Positions 53,939-60,271 of a stretch of DNA of 60,271 bases are shown here, piece after piece. The translations under genes and the position numbers were made by a program. Location of the stretch: positions 1-60,271 of the forward strand of contig JAFPZF010000049.1 of NCBI GenBank assembly GCA_017417385.1, in the 5' to 3' direction. The number at the start of each line of letters is the position of its first letter. The stretch's first letter is position 1. Under the pieces are notes generated by a model. That model was not told the origin of the DNA and made no database searches. It saw nothing but the letters and a program-made list of their open reading frames with translations. The DNA comes from Bacteroidales bacterium (GTDB lineage Bacteria > Bacteroidota > Bacteroidia > Bacteroidales > Marinilabiliaceae).

Positions 53939-56412
53939 AGTATTCACTTAGCGAGATAGCGGAGGCGTGTGGTGGTCGGCTAGTGGGTAGCGACGTACCA
54001 TGCATAGATGAGCTGCTGACCGACAGTCGGCGGCTGTTTGTCCCGGAGCGGACGATCTTTGTCGCATTGCGTGGCGAGCGTCATGATGGGCATGACTATA
54101 TCTCCGACTTGTACAGTCGTGGCATGAGGGCGTTCATGTGTGAGGAGCCAGTGCAGGCGGACAAGATGGGAGATGCCTCGTTCGTCGTTGTCGGCGACAC
54201 GCTCGCTGCGCTGCAGAAGTTGGCGGGCTATCATCGCAAGAAGTCGAAGGCACGAGTATTGGCAGTCTGCGGCAGCAACGGCAAGACCATAGTCAAGGAG
54301 TGGCTGAGCCAGTTGGTCGGAGGAGACATGATGACAGTCCGGTCGCCGCGGAGCTACAATAGCCAAGTTGGCGTCCCGTTGTCGGTCCTAAAGATAGAGG
54401 AGCAGACCGAGCTGGCGATTATCGAGACCGGCATATCGAAGATGGGTGAGATGACCAAGTTGAACGACATCGTCTTGCCGGACGACGTGATAGTCACCAA
54501 CATAGGTGGGGCGCATCAGGAGAATTTCCCGTCGGTCGATGTCAAGTTGAGGGAGAAGCTCGATATAGCGGAGGGAGCCAAGAGAATATATTTCTGTGCA
54601 GACCAGAAAGACGTCGCATCGGCCATCAGGAGACGATTCCCGTCGGCAGAGCTGATAGGGTGGGGGACAGACCCGTACGTCGACTATGTCGTCAAGTCCG
54701 AGCAGAGCGGGGACGGATGCCAGATAACAGTCGCGCATGGAGGTGAGACGATGAAGTTCTCGTTCTTCATGACCGACCAGATGTCAATCGAGAATATCAG
54801 TCACACCATAGTCTATGCCATCGACAACGGCATAGACAAGGCGAAGGTGGCGGAGCGGCTTCTCAGCATAGAGCCCGTCGGGATGCGACTCGAGCAGAAG
54901 GAGGGGCACAATGGGTGCCTGATAATCGATGACGCATATAATGCAGACTTGACGTCGACCGAGGTGGCGCTGGACATGCTTCATGTCCTCGGGGACAAGA
55001 AGGGACTCACGCGGACCGTCATATTGTCTGACATGCAGGAGACAGGTCTGCCGGATAGCGTACTATACAAGCGTGTAGAGCGGTTACTGGTCGAGAAGAA
55101 GATAGACAGACTCATAGGCATAGGCCAGCACATAACAGACAGCCTGTCTGCGCTTCAGCCATCGGAGGGACAGAGACTCAGGATGCAGTTTTTCGGCAGC
55201 ACCGAAGACTTCCTGAGGAGGATGTCGACGGCCGACTTCTCGCATGAGGCCATACTGTTGAAGGGACAGAGGAAGTTCGGCTTCGAGCGGATAAGCGTCA
55301 TGCTCGAGAACATGCGAAACAGGACCGTCATGCAGGTGAATCTTGCGTCGTTGGCACATAACATAGCACATTTCAGGAGTTTCCTGAAGCCAGGCGTGAA
55401 GTTGTTGGCGATGGTCAAGGCACACAGCTACGGGACAGGCTCGTTCGAGATAGCGAAGGTCATGCAGCAGCAGGGCGTCGACTACTTAGGAGTCGCGTTT
55501 GCAGACGAGGGAGTAGAGCTTAGGGAGGCTGGCATATCGATGCCGATAGCAGTCATGAATCCCGAGGTGCACAGTTTCGACCTGATGCTAGCGTACGACT
55601 TGGAGCCTCAGATCTACGGATTCGAGGAGTTGGAAGCGTATTCGCAGGCCGTCAGTCGTTCTGGGGCGGCGAGTGCAGACGTCCATATCAAGTTCAACAC
55701 TGGGATGACGAGGAGCGGTTTTGAGCCAGAGGAGGCGGCGGATGTTGCACAGCGGCTCAAGGAAGTCGGCAACTTGAGAGTCGTCTCAGCGTTCTCTCAT
55801 CTAGTCGAGAGCGAGGATCCAAGGGCTGATGCTGGTACTTTGAGACAGATAGAGATGTTCAAGGGGGCTTGTGAGGTGTTGATGAAGGAGATAGGGTACA
55901 AGTTCGACAGGCACATCCTGAACTCGGCAGGCATAGAGCGATTCTCGGAGCATCAGATGGAGATGGTTCGACTAGGAATCGGACTGTATGGCTTGTCAGC
56001 CGTCGACAATAGCAGGCTGCAGAATGTCGTGACGCTCAAGTCTTACGTGTCGTTAGTCAGGAATGTCAAGGCTGGGGAGACCGTCGGTTATAACAGGAGG
56101 ACACGTCTGACGAGGGATTCGAAGATAGCGATAGTGCCGATAGGCTATGCCGATGGCGTCGACAGGCGGTTGAGCAATGGCGTCGGTCGGGTCTTGATAA
56201 GGGGGCAGTTTTCGCCGATAGCGGGCAATGTCTGCATGGACATCATCATGGTTGACGTGACGGACATAGCTGGAGTCAAGGCAGGAGACAGCGTAGAGCT
56301 GTTTGGCGACACCGATCCAGTCTGGAACATGGCGTCTCGGATAGGGACCATCTGCTATGAGATACTCACGGGGATTGGTCGAAGAGTCAAGAGAGTATAT
56401 TACGTAGAGTAG
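53935..56412 (+). CDS. murF-alr: MurF-alanine racemase fusion
   Basis: An 825-residue bifunctional wall enzyme, a fusion common in Bacteroidota. Residues 1-455 are MurF (UDP-MurNAc-tripeptide:D-Ala-D-Ala ligase): P-loop CGSNGKTIVKEW, ETGISKMGEM, the IIDDAYNAD motif. Residues 460-825 are alanine racemase: NRTVMQVNLASLAHNI, the PLP Lys in MVKAHSYG, HIKFNTGMTRSGF, and the catalytic Tyr in VGYNRR. It makes D-Ala and attaches D-Ala-D-Ala. The ATG at 53935 overlaps the tdk stop. The MurF P-loop is GSNGKT followed by I, a mild variant of the usual GSNGKTTTK. Confidence 0.95.
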   Translation: MKYSLSEIAEACGGRLVGSDVPCIDELLTDSRRLFVPERTIFVALRGERHDGHDYISDLYSRGMRAFMCEEPVQADKMGDASFVVVGDTLAALQKLAGYHRKKSKARVLAVCGSNGKTIVKEWLSQLVGGDMMTVRSPRSYNSQVGVPLSVLKIEEQTELAIIETGISKMGEMTKLNDIVLPDDVIVTNIGGAHQENFPSVDVKLREKLDIAEGAKRIYFCADQKDVASAIRRRFPSAELIGWGTDPYVDYVVKSEQSGDGCQITVAHGGETMKFSFFMTDQMSIENISHTIVYAIDNGIDKAKVAERLLSIEPVGMRLEQKEGHNGCLIIDDAYNADLTSTEVALDMLHVLGDKKGLTRTVILSDMQETGLPDSVLYKRVERLLVEKKIDRLIGIGQHITDSLSALQPSEGQRLRMQFFGSTEDFLRRMSTADFSHEAILLKGQRKFGFERISVMLENMRNRTVMQVNLASLAHNIAHFRSFLKPGVKLLAMVKAHSYGTGSFEIAKVMQQQGVDYLGVAFADEGVELREAGISMPIAVMNPEVHSFDLMLAYDLEPQIYGFEELEAYSQAVSRSGAASADVHIKFNTGMTRSGFEPEEAADVAQRLKEVGNLRVVSAFSHLVESEDPRADAGTLRQIEMFKGACEVLMKEIGYKFDRHILNSAGIERFSEHQMEMVRLGIGLYGLSAVDNSRLQNVVTLKSYVSLVRNVKAGETVGYNRRTRLTRDSKIAIVPIGYADGVDRRLSNGVGRVLIRGQFSPIAGNVCMDIIMVDVTDIAGVKAGDSVELFGDTDPVWNMASRIGTICYEILTGIGRRVKRVYYVE

Positions 56413-56418
56413 GTAGCA

Positions 56419-56892
56419 GTGAAGGTAACGCTGATCGTCGTAGGAAAGACCGATGCGGAGTATTTGCGGACCGGCATAGACGAGTATACCAAGCGTCTGA
56501 AGCACTATCTGCCGATGGAGGTCGTCGTGTTGCCGGACGTGAAGAATGCGAAGTCGCTTAGCGAGGAACAGCAGAAGAAGGCCGAGGGTCAGATGATATT
56601 GTCGCAGGTCGCAACGTCGGATCATGTGTGTCTGCTTGACGAGAATGGACAGGAGTTCACGTCGCGTCAGTTTGCGGAAACGTTCGAGCGGCTTTCGGCG
56701 AGTGGGGCGAAGCGAGTCGTCTTCGTCATAGGAGGGCCGTACGGATTCTCGGAAGAAGTGTATGGACGGGCGAACAGCAAGATTTCCCTTTCGCGGATGA
56801 CATATTCACACCAGATGGTGCGACTGATATTCGTCGAGCAGTTGTATCGAGCGCAGACCATATTGAGGGGTGAGCCGTATCACCATGACTAA
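56419..56892 (+). CDS. rlmH: 23S rRNA pseudouridine-1915 N3-methyltransferase
   Basis: A 157-residue SPOUT methyltransferase that modifies m3-psi1915 in 23S rRNA. The trefoil-knot motif FVIGGPYGFSEEVY and the C-terminal SHQMVRLIFVEQLYRAQTILRGEPYHH are diagnostic. GTG start 6 bases after murF-alr, so it is likely on the tdk operon. Confidence 0.96.
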   Translation: MKVTLIVVGKTDAEYLRTGIDEYTKRLKHYLPMEVVVLPDVKNAKSLSEEQQKKAEGQMILSQVATSDHVCLLDENGQEFTSRQFAETFERLSASGAKRVVFVIGGPYGFSEEVYGRANSKISLSRMTYSHQMVRLIFVEQLYRAQTILRGEPYHHD

Positions 56893-57007
56893 GCTGCGAA
56901 AGCGTCGGCGAGAAAGATTTGCGGCGGTTAAAGTCAAAAAAGCGGAAATTTATTCCTAATTTTACAAGGGAATATACATAGAACAAGAAATGAGCAGTCG
57001 GTAGACG

Positions 57008-58420
57008 ATGGCAAATAGTACAGAAGAACAAGCGAGAGCGTCGTGGGCGAGTTGCCTTAGCGAGGTAGAGAAGAGCATAGAGAAGGCAGACTATGAGAAG
57101 TGGTTCAAGCCGCTTCGAGCAGTTGCTTTTGATGGCTCGATGCTGACTATTGCTGCTCCGACACCAGGATTCGTTGACACCCTGGAGAAGAAGTTTCTGC
57201 CCCAGCTCAATTTGGCAGTACAGAGGGCATTGGGGTCAGCGGTACGACTACGTTACTCGATAAGTTTTGGAGGAGGCGAGATGAAGATGCCGGCCACACA
57301 GCAGGCTCGAGTGAGCTTGCCTGGTGGCTTCGAGTCACATCCGCCGGTGGTTGACCCATACATAGGAGTCATGCTAAAGGGTCAGGTTGCGGACCCTCAG
57401 CTGAATAAAGACTATACATTTGAGAGTTACATAGAGGGTGAGAACAACCGACTGGCGACGTCGGTCGGAAAGAAGGTTGCTGAGTCTCCGGCGGGGACGT
57501 TCAACCCGTTGTTCATATATGGAGGTCCGGGAGTGGGGAAGACCCACCTGATACAGGCGATAGGTGCGAGGACAAAGGAGCTACATAACGACATGGTCGT
57601 CGTCTATCTCTCGGCGGATCGGTTCATGCGACAGTATACAGAGGCGTGCAGTCCGAGAGTGAACAACATCAACGGTTTTCTACAGTTCTATCAGCAGGAT
57701 GTCAGCATGCTGATACTCGACGACATACAGTTGTTGATAGGCAAGGACAAGACGGCAGACATATTCTTCCAGATATTCAATCACTTGATGTTGAACGGCA
57801 AGCAGGTCGTCTTGACGTCGGACAAGAAGCCATCGGAGCTTGTCGGATTTCCAGACAGGTTGTTGTCGAGGTTCCGTCAGGGTCTTGTGGCAGAGATCGG
57901 GGAGCCCGATTATGCGATGAGGATAGGGATAGTCAAGGGAATAGCTGAGTCTGAGGGAATCGATATACCTGAGGACGTCGTCCAGTATGTAGCTACGAAC
58001 GTCGTAGGGAATGCGAGGGAGTTGCGCGGGGCGTTGACGGGGCTGTTGGCTCATGCGACAGTTTATAAGACAGAGGTGACGTTGCAGCTTGCGCAGAAGG
58101 TCGTCTCGAATCAGAATGGGGCGCCAATGTCGGTAGCGATCACGCGCGACATCGTAGTCAAGGCAGTGTGTGACTACTTCAAGGTAGAGACGAGTTCGAT
58201 GCAGGAGGATACGCGAAAGCGCGAGGTCGTCCTGGCGCGACAGATAGCCATGTATCTCTGCAAGAAGTTGACAAACGACAGTCTTTCGGTCATAGGTGCC
58301 AATCTTGGCAATCGTCGGCATACGACAGTTGTCTATGCCTGCAAGGCGATAGAGGGGCTGATAGAGACAGACAAGAAAGTAGCGGAGGCAGTAGAGAGGA
58401 TAGAGGCCTCGCTGAAATAG
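57008..58420 (+). CDS. dnaA: Chromosomal replication initiator DnaA
   Basis: AAA+ initiator that opens oriC. 470 residues: domain I at 1-80 (WFKPLRAVAF), linker, Walker A GGPGVGKTHL, Walker B LILDDIQLL, sensor II region NARELRGAL, and C-terminal domain IV with the helix-turn-helix signature NRRHTTVVYACKAIE. The common consensus has Asp before His (GxRDHTTV); here it is Arg. No cluster of TTATCCACA-like DnaA boxes is evident beside the gene; Bacteroidota often place oriC away from dnaA. It is followed after 16 bases by mnmE. Confidence 0.95.
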   Translation: MANSTEEQARASWASCLSEVEKSIEKADYEKWFKPLRAVAFDGSMLTIAAPTPGFVDTLEKKFLPQLNLAVQRALGSAVRLRYSISFGGGEMKMPATQQARVSLPGGFESHPPVVDPYIGVMLKGQVADPQLNKDYTFESYIEGENNRLATSVGKKVAESPAGTFNPLFIYGGPGVGKTHLIQAIGARTKELHNDMVVVYLSADRFMRQYTEACSPRVNNINGFLQFYQQDVSMLILDDIQLLIGKDKTADIFFQIFNHLMLNGKQVVLTSDKKPSELVGFPDRLLSRFRQGLVAEIGEPDYAMRIGIVKGIAESEGIDIPEDVVQYVATNVVGNARELRGALTGLLAHATVYKTEVTLQLAQKVVSNQNGAPMSVAITRDIVVKAVCDYFKVETSSMQEDTRKREVVLARQIAMYLCKKLTNDSLSVIGANLGNRRHTTVVYACKAIEGLIETDKKVAEAVERIEASLK

Positions 58421-58436
58421 CAAGGAGGGAATCGAG

Positions 58437-59831
58437 ATGGACAGCGATACGATATGCGCTGTTGCCACGGGCGACGGCATGACGGCGATAGGGGTCATCA
58501 GGGTGTCGGGAGCGGCAGCCATCTTGACCGTTGAGAAGGTATTCGTATCGGCAGTCGCCGGTAAGAGGTTGTCTGAGCAGAGGACGCGGACCTTGCATGT
58601 CGGGAACATAGCATATCAGGGAGAGACGATAGACGAAGTTGTAGTTGCGATATTTCGAGGTCCTCATTCGTACACAGGAGAGGACGTGGTGGAGATATCC
58701 TGTCATGGCTCGCGGATAGTAAAGAGGCGCATATTGGAGGCGTTGACGCACAGCGGAGCGAGGTTGGCTAGAGCTGGCGAGTTCACACAGAGAGCATTTT
58801 TGAACGGGAGGATGGACCTCTCTCAGGCCGAGGCAGTCGCTGACCTCATAGAGTCGAGCAGCGATGCGCAGAGACGCATAGCGTTGACCCAGTTGAAGGG
58901 AGGCATATCCAAGAAGTTGAAGGAGTTGCGGGGGCGACTAGTAGAGTTGTCGTCGTTGCTCGAGTTGGAGCTCGACTTCAGTGAGGAAGATGTAGAGTTT
59001 GCAGACAGGAAGGAGCTACTACAGCTAGTCGAGACAATAATAGAGACCGTCGGGAGGCTGACGGAAACCTTCAAGACAGGAAATGCCATAAAGGAGGGGG
59101 TTCCGGTAGCGATAGTCGGAGCGCCTAACGTCGGTAAGAGCACGCTGCTGAATGCGCTGATAGGGGAGGAGAAGGCGATAGTCTCTGACATAGCTGGGAC
59201 GACGAGGGACACCATAGAGGACGTCATGACGTATGACGGGATAATGTTCCGGTTCATAGACACGGCGGGGATAAGGCAGTCGGCAGACACCGTAGAGAAG
59301 ATGGGTATACAGCGGACGTATGGGCAGATAGAGAAGGCGAGGGTGATATTAGTCGTAGCGGACGCCACGAAGGGCAAGGAGTCGGTCGAGACAGTAGTCC
59401 GTGAGGTCGTGGAGAAGTCGGACAGGCGGTGGCAGAAGGTAGTCATAGTGGCGAACAAGACAGACGTTGCTGCGGCGGAGTGGATAAATGGAGACTGGAA
59501 GGAGACGGTGGATGCGGATGCCGTCATCAGGATATCTGCCAAGCAAGGGAATGGTCTCAAGGAGTTGAAAGAGAAGATAGTAGACTTAATAGAGGCACGT
59601 CAGAGTGATGATGGGGAGGTGCTGGTAAGCAATGCCAGGCATTACGAGGCGCTCGTGAAGTCTCGCGAGTCGCTTGAGAGAGTGAGAGAGGGACTACAGG
59701 CGGGCATAAGTGGGGAGCTCGTGGCGATAGACCTCCACAGGGCGACGGACAGCCTCGGGACCATAACGGGCGAGGTCACCAATCATGACGTCCTAAAGAA
59801 CATATTCTCGCATTTCTGCGTCGGGAAGTAG
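58437..59831 (+). CDS. mnmE: tRNA modification GTPase MnmE
   Basis: With MnmG it makes the carboxymethylaminomethyl-uridine modification at wobble U34. 464 residues: N-terminal TICAVATGDGMTAIGVIRVSG, helical domain, inserted G domain with G1 GAPNVGKSTL, G3 DTAGI and G4 NKTD, and a C-terminal CVGK that matches the CxGK catalytic cysteine motif. Reads downstream of dnaA and shares its G/A-rich codon usage. Confidence 0.96.
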   Translation: MDSDTICAVATGDGMTAIGVIRVSGAAAILTVEKVFVSAVAGKRLSEQRTRTLHVGNIAYQGETIDEVVVAIFRGPHSYTGEDVVEISCHGSRIVKRRILEALTHSGARLARAGEFTQRAFLNGRMDLSQAEAVADLIESSSDAQRRIALTQLKGGISKKLKELRGRLVELSSLLELELDFSEEDVEFADRKELLQLVETIIETVGRLTETFKTGNAIKEGVPVAIVGAPNVGKSTLLNALIGEEKAIVSDIAGTTRDTIEDVMTYDGIMFRFIDTAGIRQSADTVEKMGIQRTYGQIEKARVILVVADATKGKESVETVVREVVEKSDRRWQKVVIVANKTDVAAAEWINGDWKETVDADAVIRISAKQGNGLKELKEKIVDLIEARQSDDGEVLVSNARHYEALVKSRESLERVREGLQAGISGELVAIDLHRATDSLGTITGEVTNHDVLKNIFSHFCVGK

Positions 59832-60247
59832 ATTTTGCGTGGGAAAGTGATTTTTCGCAAAGAAAAGCATTCTATATGCAAAAATGGCTTGTAAATCGCA
59901 TGATTTCAAGCATTTAAAATTTCGTCTATTTTGCAGACTTTTGATTTTTAACTTCGATATTTGCAGATTATCACCCATTTTGTTCCCCATCTTTCCCCCG
60001 AAGTAACACTTTTTCTTCGAGGGACAAAAAATTTCATCATAGTTGATTCGCACTATTTTATGAACCATAAAAAACTTCTTAACGTTGCTTTAAGAGTTGG
60101 CAAGGGAAGTATGGGAATGCAAGGAATTACCGAATTATTTCACCCTTGGGCCAGGAAAAGTTTTTATTGGATGCCCTGCAGACGGCAAAAAGTTTTGAAA
60201 AAATTCGAGGAATAAGGCACCTGGTACTTGCAGAATACGGCTTGCAC
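59832..60247. other. Intergenic stretch at the window's right end
   Basis: About 415 A/T-rich bases without a convincing gene. There is one imperfect hairpin (about 59996-60024, cgaag/cttcg core). Short frames of 84 codons (plus, 59961-60215) and 91 codons (minus, 59793-60068) have no family features. Noticeably lower G+C than the neighbouring genes. Confidence 0.6.
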
Positions 60248-60256
60248 TAACTTTGC
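60248..60256 (+). promoter_or_regulatory. -7 box for a gene beyond the window
   Basis: TAACTTTGC with a TTG (60228-60230) 17 bases upstream. It indicates a plus-strand gene starting after the window ends. Confidence 0.6.
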
Positions 60257-60271
60257 GACGGAAAAAGTAAG

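Noticed and set aside
56893-57007. oriC beside dnaA
   Set aside because: Only 115 bases, with no cluster of DnaA-box-like sequences or AT-rich unwinding repeats; adjacency alone is not evidence in Bacteroidota.
59793-60215. Two small frames (84 codons plus, 91 codons minus) after mnmE
   Set aside because: A/T-rich intergenic DNA, no motifs, no promoter in proper position; the minus frame overlaps the mnmE end.

Overview
The window is a stretch of a Bacteroidales (phylum Bacteroidota) chromosome, probably Prevotella-like or a relative. The evidence is the Bacteroidota -33/-7 promoter (TTTG, about 19 bases, TAnnTTTG) before many genes, the general lack of Shine-Dalgarno sequences, a MurF-alanine racemase fusion, ATP-dependent PEP carboxykinase, a TonB-dependent receptor with a CarboxypepD-like N-terminus, several lipoproteins with acidic residues after the lipid cysteine, and BspA-type leucine-rich repeats. 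Genus is not decidable from sequence alone.

Layout. 0-5.3 kb: the 3' part of an AAA-ATPase/PD-(D/E)XK gene, then an MBL-fold hydrolase, coaX, a TPR protein and lptC. 5.2-5.8 kb: an unusual four-copy array made of the lptC 3' end plus terminator. 5.9-6.15 kb: tRNA-Leu, tRNA-Gly and tRNA-Glu, followed by gltX. 7.9-12.7 kb: a class-I amidotransferase, an acetylxylan-esterase-like enzyme, an alpha/beta hydrolase, an AraC regulator and thrH. 12.8 kb: tRNA-Pro on the minus strand and a gene-poor stretch. 13.6-19.8 kb: lptF/G-type permease, ribBA, a DPM1-like glycosyltransferase, dihydroorotase and trpB2. 20-25.1 kb (minus): a TonB-dependent receptor followed by a large surface lipoprotein. 25.1-26.3 kb: repeat-rich DNA with eight hairpin units. 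26.3-28.9 kb (minus): a protein kinase fused to BspA-like LRRs. 29.3-40.9 kb: a 3577-residue secreted multidomain protein and a lipoprotein that shares a domain with it. 41-42.7 kb: a class IV aminotransferase and a lipoprotein. 43-46.3 kb: ftsK and a stand-alone protein made only of two FtsK gamma domains. 46.5-51.3 kb: ECF S component, DedA, nitroreductase, PlsC, RF3, GNAT. 51.5-59.8 kb: pckA, tdk, murF-alr, rlmH, dnaA, mnmE.

Most genes are housekeeping: cofactor synthesis (CoaX, RibBA), envelope building (LptC, LptF/G, PlsC, MurF-Alr), translation (tRNAs, GltX, RF3, RlmH, MnmE) and chromosome handling (FtsK, DnaA). The accessory core is 20-43 kb, which carries surface and nutrient-capture proteins, the kinase-LRR protein and dispersed palindromic repeats. 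The most unusual items are the double-gamma FtsK paralogue and the trace of how it arose, the hairpin family whose stems co-vary, the lptC-tail/terminator array, the kinase-LRR fusion, and the giant secreted protein with its domain-sharing lipoprotein. Plus-strand composition also drifts from C/T-rich on the left to G/A-rich on the right.
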